A stretch of DNA of 64,000 nucleotides, taken from positions 62,001 to 126,000 of the forward strand of contig JABJPX010000038.1 of the NCBI GenBank assembly GCA_018663625.1. The letters are read 5' to 3'. The stretch is from Polaribacter sp. (lineage in GTDB: Bacteria; Bacteroidota; Bacteroidia; Flavobacteriales; Flavobacteriaceae). The notes under the pieces are model-generated. The model saw nothing but the letters and a program-made list of their open reading frames with translations. It was not told the DNA's origin and did not search any database. The number at the start of each line of letters is the position of its first letter. Position 1 is the stretch's first letter. This document shows positions 43,925-54,000 of the stretch, one piece after another. Position numbers and translations under genes: made by a program.

Positions 43925-44782
43925 ATGAATAAAATTAGAATTGCAGTTCAGAAATCAGGAAGATTAAATCAAGATTCCATGCGTATTTTAAAAGAAATAG
44001 GCATTGCCATAGACAACGGTAAAGACCAATTGAAAGCAGCAGCAAGAAATTTTCCATTAGAAGTTTTTTATCTAAGAAATGGAGACATTCCTCAATATCT
44101 AAGAGATGGGGTTGTAGATGCTGCTATTATCGGAGAAAATGTTTTGATTGAAAAAGGAAATGACATCGAATTTGTAGAGCGATTAGGTTTTTCTAAATGC
44201 AAGGTTTCTATCGCTGTTCCAAAAAATGCAACAGCAAATGCATTGAAAGATTTGGATGGAAAACGCATTGCAACATCCTACCCAAACACAGTTAACAAAT
44301 ATTTAGCAGCAAACAATATCAACGCGCAGTTACACACCATTAATGGTTCCGTAGAAATTGCCCCGAATATTGGTTTGGCTGATGGAATTTGTGATATCGT
44401 TTCTAGTGGAAGTACTTTGTATAAAAATGGTTTGAAAGAGATTGAGGTTTTATTTGAATCCGAAGCAGTATTGGCGGTATCTCCTGCAATATCTGAGGAT
44501 AAAAAAGTAATTTTAGAAAAGATTCAATTTAGAATGAAAGCCGTTTTAAAAGGAAGGAATTCGAAATATGTATTGTTGAATGCTCCCAATGATAAACTTG
44601 CAGAAATCATCGCTATTTTACCAGGGATGAAAAGTCCTACCGTATTGCCTTTAGCAAAAGAAGGTTGGAGTTCTGTGCATTCTGTAATTGATAAAGGCCA
44701 GTTTTGGGAAATTATAGACCTATTAAAGGCCAAAGGAGCAGAAGGAATTCTGGTATGTCCAATTGAAAATATGGTATTATAA
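43925..44782 (+). CDS. hisG: ATP phosphoribosyltransferase, long form
   Basis: A 285-residue enzyme that joins ATP and PRPP, the first step of histidine synthesis. MNKIRIAVQKSGRLNQDSM starts the PBP-like catalytic domain; DGICDIVSSGSTLYKNGL holds the PRPP site. The C-terminal ferredoxin-like domain (about 210-285, ending GAEGILVCPIENMVL) is the regulatory domain of the long form, which is feedback-inhibited by histidine. The frame is open upstream to a TTG at 43826, but that stretch contains the attenuator hairpin and has no homology, so the ATG at 43925 is the start. The stop overlaps hisD by 1 base. Confidence 0.95.
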   Translation: MNKIRIAVQKSGRLNQDSMRILKEIGIAIDNGKDQLKAAARNFPLEVFYLRNGDIPQYLRDGVVDAAIIGENVLIEKGNDIEFVERLGFSKCKVSIAVPKNATANALKDLDGKRIATSYPNTVNKYLAANNINAQLHTINGSVEIAPNIGLADGICDIVSSGSTLYKNGLKEIEVLFESEAVLAVSPAISEDKKVILEKIQFRMKAVLKGRNSKYVLLNAPNDKLAEIIAILPGMKSPTVLPLAKEGWSSVHSVIDKGQFWEIIDLLKAKGAEGILVCPIENMVL

Positions 44783-46065
44783 TGAAAATCATGAACAACC
44801 CTCCAAAAAAAGATTGGAACGCGCTTTTACAAAGACCTACACAAACGGTAGACGACATCGAAAATACAGTAACGCAAATTTTTGAAGACGTACAAAGAAA
44901 CAAGGACATTGCAATTTCAAAATATACCCAATTATTTGACGGTGTATCCTTAGAAAATACAATCGTTTCTGGAGAAGAAATAAATACTGCGATTACAGAG
45001 GTCTCAGATGCATTAAAACTTGCGATTCAACAAGCAAAATCAAATATTGAGGTATTTCACACTGCACAGAAAACAGATAAGGTAGTAGTAGAAACCAGTC
45101 CAGGAGTTACCTGTTGGCAAGAAAAAAGACCCATTCAAAAAGTAGGCTTGTACATTCCAGGAGGTACTGCACCGCTTTTTTCAACGGTTTTAATGTTGGC
45201 AGTTCCAGCACAAATAGCAGGTTGTAAAGAGATTGTATTGTGTTCGCCACCCAATAAAGAAGGAAAGATTCATGCAGCAATTTTGTATGCAGCAAAACTT
45301 TGTGGGATTACAAAAATAATAAAAGTTGGTGGTATTCAAGCCATTGCTGGGATGACTTTCGGTACTGAAACCATTCCACAAGTATCCAAAATATTTGGTC
45401 CAGGAAACCAGTTTGTTACCGTAGCAAAACAGTTGGCTACAAAATTTGGCGTAGCCATAGACATGCCAGCTGGTCCAAGTGAATTGCTAGTAATGGCAGA
45501 TGCTTCTGCAAATGCCTCTTATGTAGCTGCAGATTTATTAAGTCAAGCAGAGCACGGAGCTGATAGTCAGGTGATCTTAGTAGCTACTTCTCAGGAATTT
45601 ATCAATCAAGTTTCGATAGCGTTAGAACAACAACTCTTGGCATTGCCGAGAAAAGAGCTGGCCCAAAAAGCAATTGACAATTCGAAAGCTATTTTTGTTG
45701 AAACAGACGAGAATGCCTTGGCGCTCATTAATGAATATGGACCAGAACATTTCATTGTTTGTACGAATAATAATGATTATTATCTTGATAATATTGAAAA
45801 TGTAGGGTCCGTTTTTATTGGCAATTATACCCCAGAAAGTGCTGGAGATTATGCTTCGGGAACTAACCATACACTGCCCACAAATGGTTTTTCAAAAGCC
45901 TATTCTGGTGTGAATTTAGACAGCTTTTTAAAAAGCATCACCTTTCAGGAAATCACCGAAGAAGGAATTTTAAATATTGGGAACACCATTGAAGTAATGG
46001 CAGCAGCAGAAGGATTGCAAGCACATAAAAACGCGGTTACAGTTCGATTAAACGATTTACAATGA
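44782..46065 (+). CDS. hisD: Histidinol dehydrogenase
   Basis: The product has 427 residues and performs the last two oxidations from histidinol to histidine using NAD and zinc. Conserved: PGGTAPLFSTVLMLAVPAQ, GGIQAIAGMTFGTETIPQV, DMPAGPSELLVMADASA, DLLSQAEHGADSQVILV and NHTLPTNG. The start may be 44782 or the ATG 9 bases later (MNNPPKKDW). It overlaps hisG by 1 base and hisC by 4 bases, consistent with translational coupling. Confidence 0.96.
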   Translation: MKIMNNPPKKDWNALLQRPTQTVDDIENTVTQIFEDVQRNKDIAISKYTQLFDGVSLENTIVSGEEINTAITEVSDALKLAIQQAKSNIEVFHTAQKTDKVVVETSPGVTCWQEKRPIQKVGLYIPGGTAPLFSTVLMLAVPAQIAGCKEIVLCSPPNKEGKIHAAILYAAKLCGITKIIKVGGIQAIAGMTFGTETIPQVSKIFGPGNQFVTVAKQLATKFGVAIDMPAGPSELLVMADASANASYVAADLLSQAEHGADSQVILVATSQEFINQVSIALEQQLLALPRKELAQKAIDNSKAIFVETDENALALINEYGPEHFIVCTNNNDYYLDNIENVGSVFIGNYTPESAGDYASGTNHTLPTNGFSKAYSGVNLDSFLKSITFQEITEEGILNIGNTIEVMAAAEGLQAHKNAVTVRLNDLQ

Positions 46066-47111
46066 TTACAGATTTCAACATAAATTCTCTTGTAAGAGCG
46101 AATATTAAGGAGCTAAAATCGTATTCTTCGGCTAGAGATGAATACAAAGATGCTACTACAAAAGAGGTGATTTTTTTAGATGCCAATGAAAACCCGTTTG
46201 AAAATGGTGTAAACCGGTATCCAGATCCACAGCAACATGCAGTAAAAACGTTGTTGTCAGAAATGAAAAATGTAGAGACAGGAAATATTCTTTTAGGAAA
46301 TGGCTCTGATGAAGTACTCGATTTACTTTTTAGAGCATTTTGTGAACCGAATGTAGATAACGTTATTACATTGCCACCAACCTATGGAATGTATGCTGTA
46401 TTGGCAAGTATCAATGCCATTGAAAATAGAACTGTTTTATTATCCGACAACTTCCAACCCCGTGTTGATTCAATTTTAAAAGCAGTAGATGCACAGAGTA
46501 AAATTTTGTTTTTATGCTCACCCAATAACCCCACAGGAAATAGTTTTTCAATCGAAACAATAGAAGCGTTGTTATTAAGGTTTAGAGGCCTGGTGGTGAT
46601 CGATGAAGCGTATATCGACTTTTCTGATGAAAAAAGTTGGTTAGAAAAATTAAAGAAATACCCTAATTTAGTGATCACACAAACACTCTCAAAAGCCTAT
46701 GGACTGGCAGGAATTCGTTTAGGTGTTTGTTATGCTTCTCAACAAATAATCGCAATTTTAAACACTATAAAACCACCTTATAATATCAACGAATTGTCGC
46801 AGCAAAGTGCCATTGAGCGATTGTTGCAATCCGATGAAGTGGTGCAAGAAATTGTAAAAATCAAAGAAGAGAGAGCCTATTTAGTTTCAAATTTAAAAAC
46901 GATAAATTATGTTCAAGAAATTTATCCTTCAGCATGTAATTTTGTGCTAATTAAGGTTGACAATGCCACCAAACGCTATGATCAATTAATTACAAAAGGC
47001 ATTGTAATTCGAAATAGAACATCACAGCCTTTGTGTGAAAATTGTTTGCGTTTAACAGTTGGTACTCGTTTGGAAAATAGCCGTTTAATTCAAGTTTTAA
47101 AAGAAATTTAA
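46062..47111 (+). CDS. hisC: Histidinol-phosphate aminotransferase
   Basis: A 349-residue fold-type I aminotransferase that converts imidazole-acetol phosphate to histidinol phosphate with glutamate as donor. Conserved: FLDANENPFENGVNRYPDP, LGNGSDEVLDLLFRAF, CSPNNPTGN, VVIDEAYIDF and the PLP-binding Lys in TLSKAYGLAGIRLG. The ATG overlaps the hisD stop (ATGA, 46062-46065). hisB begins at the next base after its stop. Confidence 0.95.
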   Translation: MITDFNINSLVRANIKELKSYSSARDEYKDATTKEVIFLDANENPFENGVNRYPDPQQHAVKTLLSEMKNVETGNILLGNGSDEVLDLLFRAFCEPNVDNVITLPPTYGMYAVLASINAIENRTVLLSDNFQPRVDSILKAVDAQSKILFLCSPNNPTGNSFSIETIEALLLRFRGLVVIDEAYIDFSDEKSWLEKLKKYPNLVITQTLSKAYGLAGIRLGVCYASQQIIAILNTIKPPYNINELSQQSAIERLLQSDEVVQEIVKIKEERAYLVSNLKTINYVQEIYPSACNFVLIKVDNATKRYDQLITKGIVIRNRTSQPLCENCLRLTVGTRLENSRLIQVLKEI

Positions 47112-48248
47112 ATGAAGAAAGTATTATTTATAGATAGAGATGGAACCTTGGTTTTAGAGCCGCCAGTTGATTATCAATTAGATAGTTTAGAAAAGTTAGA
47201 ATACTATCCAAAGGTGTTTCAATACATGGCAAAAATTGCTTTAGAATTGGATTATGAATTGGTGATGATTACAAATCAAGATGGTTTGGGTACAGCTTCA
47301 TTTCCTGAAAACACCTTTTGGCCCGCTCAAAACAAAATTATAACTGCTTTTGAAAAAGAAGGCGTTGTTTTTTCTGAGGTATTGATTGATAAAACGTTTC
47401 CTCATGAAAATGCAAATACACGAAAACCGAGAACTGGATTGTTGACAAAATACTTTTCGGAGGCCTATGATCTAGAAAATTCATTTGTACTGGGAGATCG
47501 AATAACAGATATGGAGTTGGCAAAAAACTTGGGTGCAAAAGGGATTTATTTATCAGAAAATCCAGCCTTAGGGATTGATGAAATAGAAACAACTCAACAA
47601 GAAATTTTAGACTGTATTACTATTAAAACTACTGATTGGGCTAAAATTTATGAATTTTTAAAACTGGAAGACCGGGTTTCAGAAATTACAAGAAATACCA
47701 ATGAAACGCAGATTTATATCAAACTGAATTTAGACGGTTCTGGTAAAAATAAAATTCACACTGGATTGTCTTTTTTCGATCATATGTTAGATCAAATTGG
47801 GCGTCATGGTGCAATGGATTTAACGATTCAGGTAAAAGGGGACTTGGAAGTAGATGAGCATCACACCATAGAGGATACGATGATTGCCTTTGGAGAATTA
47901 TTCAACAAAGCGCTGGGCAACAAACTTGGTATTGAAAGATATGGTTTTTGTTTGCCAATGGATGATTGTTTGGCACAGGTTGCTGTTGATTTTGGGGGAA
48001 GAAACTGGCTAGAATGGGATGCCGATTTTAAGCGTGAAAAAATTGGAGATATGCCTACAGAAATGTTTTTTCATTTATTTAAATCATTTACAGATGGCGC
48101 AAAATGCAACCTTAATATAAAAGCAGAAGGCACTAACGAACACCATAAGATCGAAGGAATTTTTAAAGCATTTGCCAAAGCAATGAAAATAGCAGTAAAA
48201 AGAGATGCAAACAAGATGTTTTTACCCTCTACTAAAGGAATGCTTTAA
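47112..48248 (+). CDS. hisB: Bifunctional histidinol-phosphatase / imidazoleglycerol-phosphate dehydratase
   Basis: A 378-residue fusion. The N-terminal HAD phosphatase (1-165) has FIDRDGTL (nucleophile D8 of DRD), ITNQDGLG and [12 protein letters not shown]; it removes phosphate from histidinol phosphate. The C-terminal IGPD domain (about 190-378) has [18 protein letters not shown] and DEHHTIEDT, both metal-binding histidine clusters, and dehydrates imidazoleglycerol phosphate. The fused form is known from enterobacteria and many Bacteroidota. No gap separates it from hisC; 27 bases to hisH. Confidence 0.95.
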   Translation: MKKVLFIDRDGTLVLEPPVDYQLDSLEKLEYYPKVFQYMAKIALELDYELVMITNQDGLGTASFPENTFWPAQNKIITAFEKEGVVFSEVLIDKTFPHENANTRKPRTGLLTKYFSEAYDLENSFVLGDRITDMELAKNLGAKGIYLSENPALGIDEIETTQQEILDCITIKTTDWAKIYEFLKLEDRVSEITRNTNETQIYIKLNLDGSGKNKIHTGLSFFDHMLDQIGRHGAMDLTIQVKGDLEVDEHHTIEDTMIAFGELFNKALGNKLGIERYGFCLPMDDCLAQVAVDFGGRNWLEWDADFKREKIGDMPTEMFFHLFKSFTDGAKCNLNIKAEGTNEHHKIEGIFKAFAKAMKIAVKRDANKMFLPSTKGML

Positions 48249-48275
48249 CCAATTTTTTAATACATAAAACAAATT

Positions 48276-48857
48276 ATGAAAGTCATTATCATTGATTATG
48301 GAGCAGGAAACATTAAAAGCATTCAATTTGCTTTTAAGCGTTTGGGAGTGGATGCAGTATTATCAAATGATCTTAATGAAATCAGAACCGCAGATAAAAT
48401 TATTTTCCCAGGGGTTGGTGCGGCAAGTGCTGCCATGAACATGTTAGAAGAAAGTGGTTTGGACAAAATTATTCCTACATTAAAACAACCAGTTTTAGGA
48501 ATTTGTTTGGGAATGCAATTGATGTGCAATTCTTCTGAAGAAGGAAACACTAGAGGATTGGGTATTTTTAATGTGGCGGTAAAACGTTTTTCGAATGCGT
48601 TAAAAGTACCACAAATGGGATGGAATACCATTTCAAGTTTAAAATCCGATTTATTTAAAGGCATAAAAGAAAACGAATTTATGTATTTGGTGCATAGTTT
48701 CTATGCAGAAAAATGTATGGAAGGAATTGCATCTACAGATTATGGAATTGAATATGCCGCTGCTTTGCAAAAAAATAATTTTTATGGAGTGCAGTTTCAC
48801 CCAGAGAAGAGTGGAATTATCGGTTCAAGAATTTTACAAAATTTTTTAAATTTATAA
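48276..48857 (+). CDS. hisH: Imidazole glycerol phosphate synthase, glutaminase subunit
   Basis: A 193-residue class I glutamine amidotransferase that supplies ammonia to HisF. Triad: the Cys in LGICLGMQLM (about C80) and the His and Glu in VQFHPEKSG (about 174-176). IDYGAGNIKSI and FPGVGAASAAM are typical for HisH. It lies between hisB and hisA with a 3-base gap to hisA. Confidence 0.96.
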   Translation: MKVIIIDYGAGNIKSIQFAFKRLGVDAVLSNDLNEIRTADKIIFPGVGAASAAMNMLEESGLDKIIPTLKQPVLGICLGMQLMCNSSEEGNTRGLGIFNVAVKRFSNALKVPQMGWNTISSLKSDLFKGIKENEFMYLVHSFYAEKCMEGIASTDYGIEYAAALQKNNFYGVQFHPEKSGIIGSRILQNFLNL

Positions 48858-48860
48858 GCA

Positions 48861-49598
48861 ATGAGAATCATACCCGCCATCGATATCATAGACGGAAAGT
48901 GCGTTCGTTTAACCAAAGGAGACTATGCTACGAAGAAAATATATAACGAGCACCCTTTAGAAGTTGCAAAAGAATTTGAAGCAACAGGCATCGAATACTT
49001 GCATGTTGTTGATTTAGACGGCGCAAAAGCAAGTCAGATTGTTAATTACAAAGTATTAGAACAAATTGCTTCTAAGACCCAATTGAAAATTGATTTTGGT
49101 GGAGGCTTAAAATCTGATAAAGATTTAGAGATCGCTTTTAATTCAGGAGCCAATCAAATAACAGGAGGGAGTATTGCTGTAAAAAACACTGTGACTTTTG
49201 AACGCTGGATTTCGAAGTTTGGAGCTGAGAAAATTATTTTAGGCGCCGATTTTTATCCACATGCATCAGGAGGAAAAATTGCTACAAACGGCTGGCAGGA
49301 AGAAAGTAATTTAGAGTTGATCCCTTTTATAAATGGGTATCAAAAAAAAGGAATTACCTATGTTATTTGCACCGATATCTCTAAGGACGGGATGCTAGAA
49401 GGACCCAGTTTTGAGATGTACCAAGAAATTTTATCAAAATCAGAAAACCTAAAACTGATTGCTTCGGGTGGAATTTCAGCTTTTGATGAGTTGCCAAGAT
49501 TGGCCAATATGGGCTGTGAAGGAGTGATCATCGGAAAAGCGATTTATGAGCATAAAATCAGTTTAAAACAATTAGAAAATTTTATAATCAACTCATAA
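48861..49598 (+). CDS. hisA: Phosphoribosylformimino-AICAR-phosphate isomerase
   Basis: A 245-residue (beta-alpha)8 barrel that opens the ribose ring of ProFAR. Catalytic Asp residues are in [12 protein letters not shown] (D8) and [12 protein letters not shown] (the second Asp). [21 protein letters not shown] and [11 protein letters not shown] are the phosphate-binding loops. One base separates its stop from hisF, its structural sister. Confidence 0.95.
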   Translation: MRIIPAIDIIDGKCVRLTKGDYATKKIYNEHPLEVAKEFEATGIEYLHVVDLDGAKASQIVNYKVLEQIASKTQLKIDFGGGLKSDKDLEIAFNSGANQITGGSIAVKNTVTFERWISKFGAEKIILGADFYPHASGGKIATNGWQEESNLELIPFINGYQKKGITYVICTDISKDGMLEGPSFEMYQEILSKSENLKLIASGGISAFDELPRLANMGCEGVIIGKAIYEHKISLKQLENFIINS

Positions 49599-49599
49599 A

Positions 49600-50355
49600 A
49601 TGTTAACAAAAAGAATCATTCCATGTTTGGATATTAAAAATGGAAGAACGGTAAAGGGAGTCAATTTCGTGAATCTAATTGATGCTGGCGATCCAGTAAT
49701 CTTGGCAAAACAGTATGCAGAATTAGGTGCAGATGAATTGGTTTTTTTAGACATTTCGGCAACTTTAGAAGGCAGGAAAACCATGTTAGAAATGGTTTTA
49801 AAAGTAGCAGAACAAGTAAACATACCGTTTACTGTTGGAGGCGGAATCTCTACGATAGCCGATGTAACCGCTTTGTTAAATTGTGGAGCCGATAAGGTAT
49901 CTATCAATTCATCCGCAATTAAAAGACCTGAATTGATTAATGAATTGTCAGGCAAGTTTGGAAGTCAGTGTGTGGTTGTTGCGATCGATGCAAAACGAAT
50001 AGATGGCCAATGGATGGTCCATTTGGCAGGAGGAACTATTCCCACAGAACTCAACTTATTTGAGTGGGCAAAAGAAGTAGAAAAACGTGGTGCCGGAGAA
50101 ATTTTATTTACTTCGATGAACAACGATGGTACAAAAGCAGGTTTTGCTAATGAAGCCTTGGCAAAACTGTCTTCGACGTTAAACATCCCAATTATTGCTT
50201 CAGGAGGTGCTGGAACCGTGCAGCATTTTATAGACACCTTTACAATCGGTAAGTCGGATGCCGCTTTGGCGGCAAGTGTTTTTCACTTTGGGGAAATTGC
50301 AATTATGGATTTAAAGACTCAATTAAGAGAAAATAAAATTCCAATTAGGTTATAA
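49600..50355 (+). CDS. hisF: Imidazole glycerol phosphate synthase, cyclase subunit
   Basis: A 251-residue barrel that uses HisH-derived ammonia to form imidazoleglycerol phosphate and AICAR. Start [20 protein letters not shown] (catalytic D11), VVAIDAKR (second Asp near 130), [25 protein letters not shown] and [11 protein letters not shown] are all present. The product AICAR feeds purine synthesis, linking to purA in a different transcript. Confidence 0.96.
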   Translation: MLTKRIIPCLDIKNGRTVKGVNFVNLIDAGDPVILAKQYAELGADELVFLDISATLEGRKTMLEMVLKVAEQVNIPFTVGGGISTIADVTALLNCGADKVSINSSAIKRPELINELSGKFGSQCVVVAIDAKRIDGQWMVHLAGGTIPTELNLFEWAKEVEKRGAGEILFTSMNNDGTKAGFANEALAKLSSTLNIPIIASGGAGTVQHFIDTFTIGKSDAALAASVFHFGEIAIMDLKTQLRENKIPIRL

Positions 50356-50386
50356 TTAGGAATTACAAATTCAAAAAAATAAAATT

Positions 50387-50986
50387 ATGAATATCGATTT
50401 CAATAAAAATAGCGACGGTTTAGTCCCTGCAATCATTCAAGATGCAACTACAAAAAATGTGCTCATGTTGGGATATATGAACGAGGAAGCATTGGTTAAA
50501 ACTCAAGAAACCAAGTTGGTTACTTTTTTTAGCAGAACCAAAAAACGCCTGTGGACCAAAGGAGAAGAAAGTGGTAATGTATTGCATTTGGTCGATCTTA
50601 AGTTAGATTGTGATAATGACAGCTTATTGATTCAAGTGTCACCGAATGGGCCTACTTGTCACAAAGGGTCTGCTACCTGTTGGAACGAAGAAAATAAGCC
50701 AAATTATGGGTTCTTTTCTTCGTTAGAAACCACCATTGCTGAAAGAGTTGCGAATAAGGATATTGAAAAATCATATGTTGCAAGTTTGTTTGCAAAAGGG
50801 ATTAATAAAGTTGCACAGAAAGTAGGTGAAGAAGCTGTAGAAGTGGTCATAGAAGCCATGGACAGTAATGATGAATTGTTTTTATACGAATCTGCAGATT
50901 TGTTGTTTCATTATTTAATGCTCCTACAAGCAAAAGGATTTACATTACAAGATATTGAAACGGAGTTGAAAAATAGGCAGAAGTAA
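50387..50986 (+). CDS. hisI: Bifunctional phosphoribosyl-AMP cyclohydrolase / phosphoribosyl-ATP pyrophosphatase
   Basis: A 199-residue HisIE fusion for steps two and three of the pathway. The N-terminal cyclohydrolase (1-105) has LMLGYMNEEAL, FFSRTKKRLWTKGE and the zinc/magnesium segment LKLDCDNDSLLIQV with GPTCHKGSATCW. The C-terminal pyrophosphatase (about 110-199) has KVAQKVGEEAVEVVIEAM, the metal-binding Glu helix. Last gene of the his operon; no terminator is evident in the 9 bases before the convergent DUF1853 gene. Confidence 0.95.
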   Translation: MNIDFNKNSDGLVPAIIQDATTKNVLMLGYMNEEALVKTQETKLVTFFSRTKKRLWTKGEESGNVLHLVDLKLDCDNDSLLIQVSPNGPTCHKGSATCWNEENKPNYGFFSSLETTIAERVANKDIEKSYVASLFAKGINKVAQKVGEEAVEVVIEAMDSNDELFLYESADLLFHYLMLLQAKGFTLQDIETELKNRQK

Positions 50987-50995
50987 AAATAGATC

Positions 50996-51808
50996 TTACC
51001 ACCACACTAAGAAAAATTTTTCAATACAACCGTTTTTATGCTTTATCCAACACATTGGTGAAAAATTTCTTTGACTAATTACAGCGCAATCTTCTGTAAA
51101 GGATGTAATAGATTGCCAAGCAACATTTGGATGCGGTACGGTCAGCCAATCTTTTTTATTGGGAATGTAAAAGCTACTCTCTTTAAATTGTTGCAATGCT
51201 TTTAAATTGATGTAAAAACCAGCAATACAGGCTGAATTTAACTGCTTTAACTGAATGTTTTTGTTTGAGAGTGGTACAAATAACTGCGCTTTAAAATAGA
51301 CTTGTTGTTCAATGTCATTAGGATTTAAAGCAACTGTTTCTAAATATTTTTGACATTCTTTGGAATAGAGAAGGGGCAACTGTTTTTCTTTAAGCTTTTC
51401 TAATTTAGACACCAAGGAATCTTTCCTATTTGGACCAATAAAATGTGCTATTTCATCAGTTCCAACCGAAACGTCATAGAGGTAGAACTTATAAATAACT
51501 TCTAAGTGAATGGGCTTCTGTTCTTTCAAAAGAATACAGTCTAATTCTCCTAATGTAATCTTGTCTTTCTGAATTTGAATGTTTTCTGAAATAATTTTAA
51601 GCTGTTCGTGTTGACTAAGTTGGTAGGAAACAAAACGTTCGATATACTTTCCAAGTCTTAATTTCCCGTCAATTTCTTTGTTTAAAGAGATTGATTTTTG
51701 GTCAATTTGAAACTGTTTTAAATTATAAACCGCGTTTCCAGTCCATAAAGACGGAGTTTCTAGAAAACCTTCAAAATGATTTTGGATGTCTTTTGTTTTT
51801 TGTTGCAT
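50996..51808 (-). CDS. DUF1853 family protein, nuclease-like
   Basis: A 270-residue soluble protein. The segment LGELDCILLKEQKPIHLEVIYKFYL reads like a PD-(D/E)xK nuclease core (E/D, then ExxxK after one strand), which is the predicted fold of DUF1853. FIGPNRKDSLVSKLEKL is another family phrase. No experimental function is known to me; the substrate is not visible from the context. It converges on hisI and is divergent from the DUF2461 gene. Confidence 0.82.
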   Translation of the reverse strand: MQQKTKDIQNHFEGFLETPSLWTGNAVYNLKQFQIDQKSISLNKEIDGKLRLGKYIERFVSYQLSQHEQLKIISENIQIQKDKITLGELDCILLKEQKPIHLEVIYKFYLYDVSVGTDEIAHFIGPNRKDSLVSKLEKLKEKQLPLLYSKECQKYLETVALNPNDIEQQVYFKAQLFVPLSNKNIQLKQLNSACIAGFYINLKALQQFKESSFYIPNKKDWLTVPHPNVAWQSITSFTEDCAVISQRNFSPMCWIKHKNGCIEKFFLVWW

Positions 51809-51871
51809 TGATCTTCGAAATTACAAAACGATTTTCATTTTCTTTTCGTAAATTTCACTTTTAAAATTTCT

Positions 51872-52549
51872 ATGATGCAATTCGAAAAATCAACACTTCA
51901 ATATTTAAAAGACCTCCAAAAAAACAATAATCGAGATTGGTTTTCAGAAACTAAACCGAAGTACCTAGAGGCGCAAAAAAATGCAAAAGGAGTTTTTGCA
52001 GCCATTCATGAGCAATTACAATTGCATGATGAAATTGAGAAATCTAAAATGATGCGTATTTATAGAGATGTGCGTTTTTCCCATGATAAGACTCCTTACA
52101 AAGCGCATTTTGCGAATTCGTATTCAAGGTTGGGGAAGGAATTACGAGGAGGCTATTTTTTACGAATCCGCCCAGGAGAATCTTTTTTAGCAGGTGGTTT
52201 TTGGGAGCCAAGTAAGGACGATTTATTAAGAATTCGCAAAGAAATTGAACTGGATGCCTCTGAAATTAGAGCAATTTTAGCCGACAAAGAGTATCAACTC
52301 TACTTTGGTGGGAAATTCGAAAGTTTTAGTGAACTAAAAACGGCCCCTAGAGGCTTTGATAAAGCGCATAAAGACATCGATTTATTGCGTAAAAAAGGTT
52401 TTATCGCCTCTCGAAATTTTACGGATGCTGAAGTTTTATCTGAAAACTTCATCGAAGAAGTTACAAAGAGTTACAAAGCATTGCGTCCTTTTTTCAATCT
52501 ATTTAGTGATCTTTTAACAACCAATTTAAACGGAGAAAGTATTCTTTAG
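51872..52549 (+). CDS. DUF2461 family protein (TIGR02453)
   Basis: A 225-residue soluble protein with NNNRDWFSETKPKYLEAQKNA, RIYRDVRFSHDKTPYKAHFA, GGYFLRIRPGESFLAGGFWEPSK and the closing GFDKAHKDIDLLRKKGF, which are the hallmarks of this broadly conserved family. Function unknown. The first two codons are both ATG. It converges with the MATE transporter gene at a 4-base gap. Confidence 0.9.
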   Translation: MMQFEKSTLQYLKDLQKNNNRDWFSETKPKYLEAQKNAKGVFAAIHEQLQLHDEIEKSKMMRIYRDVRFSHDKTPYKAHFANSYSRLGKELRGGYFLRIRPGESFLAGGFWEPSKDDLLRIRKEIELDASEIRAILADKEYQLYFGGKFESFSELKTAPRGFDKAHKDIDLLRKKGFIASRNFTDAEVLSENFIEEVTKSYKALRPFFNLFSDLLTTNLNGESIL

Positions 52550-52553
52550 AAAC

Positions 52554-53891
52554 CTATTGTAAGTTTTTTTTTATTTCTCTTCTTACTACAATGTAGGTGA
52601 TAATGGTTGCTAAAACATCTCCAATGGCGAAGGAATACCAAACACCATCTACCCCGAAATACATGGGTAAAATATAGGCCAACGGAATTAAAAAGACACC
52701 TTGCTTTAGTAGAGTTAAAAACAATGCAGGCAAAGCTTTTCCTGCTGCTTGAAAATAAGCAGAGCCAATGAGTTGTATGGCAATAACTGGGGAGGCTAAG
52801 AAAACCAAAAGCATGGCCCTAGGTGTTTCTGCCAATAGAGTTGCATCGGTTGAAAAAACACTAATAATTTCTTTTGCAAAGAGCACTATCATGATATAAA
52901 TAAATCCTGCAACGACACAGCCATAAACAATTGCTTTTTGGATGGTTTCTTTTACACGATCGTATTTTTTGGCACCATAATTATAGCCAGCAATTGGTAA
53001 AAAACCTTGTGTTATTCCCATGATTGGAAACAGTGCAAACATCATCACGCGGTTGATGATTCCAAAAATAGATATCGAAATTTCACCGCCATACTTATAC
53101 AAAGAATAGTTTAACACGATCATTAAAATACTGATAGTCCCTTGTCTTGCAATGGAAACGCCTCCTAATCTTACAATTTCATTTACAATAGAAAAATCCA
53201 ACCCAAAGTTTTTAGGGATAATTTTTAATTCACTTTTATTCGAAATAAAGAAATAGAGAATAAACAATCCACAACTTGCGTAGGCAATAGCAGTAGCTAA
53301 TCCAGCGCCGTACATCCCAAGGTGCATGTATTTTATAAAGAGAATGTCCAATGCAATATTGACAACTGCAGGAATCAGCATGGCATACATGGCGAACTTT
53401 GGTTTTCCAACTGCTCTAATCACGGGGTTTCCCATCATGGCAAAGGTTAAAAAAGGAACACCAAATATAATGACATCAAAATAGGCTTGTGCTGGATCTA
53501 AAATCGCTCCTTTAGCACCAAAAAGGGTTAAAATTTCTGTACTGTAGATATTGCCCAATACCACAAAAAGAAGCGCCAAAATGGTAGTTAGACTAATTTG
53601 ATTTCCAAATGTAAGCAATGCTTTTTCGGAATTTTCATTTCCCAAAGCTCTAGATATGATGGAGCTTCCTCCAATACCAATTCCCATTCCAATAGAAGAA
53701 ATCATAAAAGCAATTGGTAAAACAACTGTAATTGCTGCGATGGCCAAAACACCAATCCATTGTCCGACGAAAATGGTATCAACAATCATGTTTAAAGACA
53801 TTACAAGTATTCCTATAGATGCAGGAACTGCTTGTTTTATCAATAATCTACTTATCTTTTCTGTTCCTAATTCTCCTGCTAGTTTTGTCAT
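52554..53891 (-). CDS. MATE-family multidrug efflux transporter
   Basis: A 445-residue, 12-helix inner-membrane protein that exports cationic drugs or metabolites against H+ or Na+. The opening MTKLAGELGTEKISRLLIKQ and AVPASIGILVMSLNMIVDTIFVGQWIG, then GIGIGGSSIISRALGNEN, MGNPVIRAVGKPKFAMYAM and ITQGFLPIAGYNYGAKKYDRVKE mark the family. The ATG at 53891 is chosen; an in-frame TTG at 53907-53909 lies inside the promoter box. Substrate unknown. Confidence 0.93.
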   Translation of the reverse strand: MTKLAGELGTEKISRLLIKQAVPASIGILVMSLNMIVDTIFVGQWIGVLAIAAITVVLPIAFMISSIGMGIGIGGSSIISRALGNENSEKALLTFGNQISLTTILALLFVVLGNIYSTEILTLFGAKGAILDPAQAYFDVIIFGVPFLTFAMMGNPVIRAVGKPKFAMYAMLIPAVVNIALDILFIKYMHLGMYGAGLATAIAYASCGLFILYFFISNKSELKIIPKNFGLDFSIVNEIVRLGGVSIARQGTISILMIVLNYSLYKYGGEISISIFGIINRVMMFALFPIMGITQGFLPIAGYNYGAKKYDRVKETIQKAIVYGCVVAGFIYIMIVLFAKEIISVFSTDATLLAETPRAMLLVFLASPVIAIQLIGSAYFQAAGKALPALFLTLLKQGVFLIPLAYILPMYFGVDGVWYSFAIGDVLATIITYIVVRREIKKNLQ

Positions 53892-53906
53892 AATTCTCTT
53901 GAAATG

Positions 53907-53914
53907 CAAAGATG
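53907..53914 (-). promoter_or_regulatory. Promoter -7 box of the MATE gene
   Basis: CATCTTTG on the minus strand, one mismatch from TAnnTTTG, 15 bases before the ATG at 53891. Confidence 0.4.
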
Positions 53915-53978
53915 CTACTTTAATAACTAATTGTGTAATTGATACATCAATAATTGTTATGGATGCATTAAAATTTTA

Positions 53979-53986
53979 TAAGTTTG
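53979..53986 (+). promoter_or_regulatory. Promoter -7 box of the thioesterase gene
   Basis: TAAGTTTG, an exact match, 14 bases before the ATG at 54001; it supports that start over an ATG at 53959 that precedes it. Confidence 0.45.
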
Positions 53987-54000
53987 TTGAAAATAGACCG

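Noticed and set aside
53656..54000. N-terminal extension of the thioesterase, open in frame for 345 bases
   Set aside because: Most of it is antisense to the MATE gene and its sequence is not thioesterase-like; a promoter box lies at 53979.
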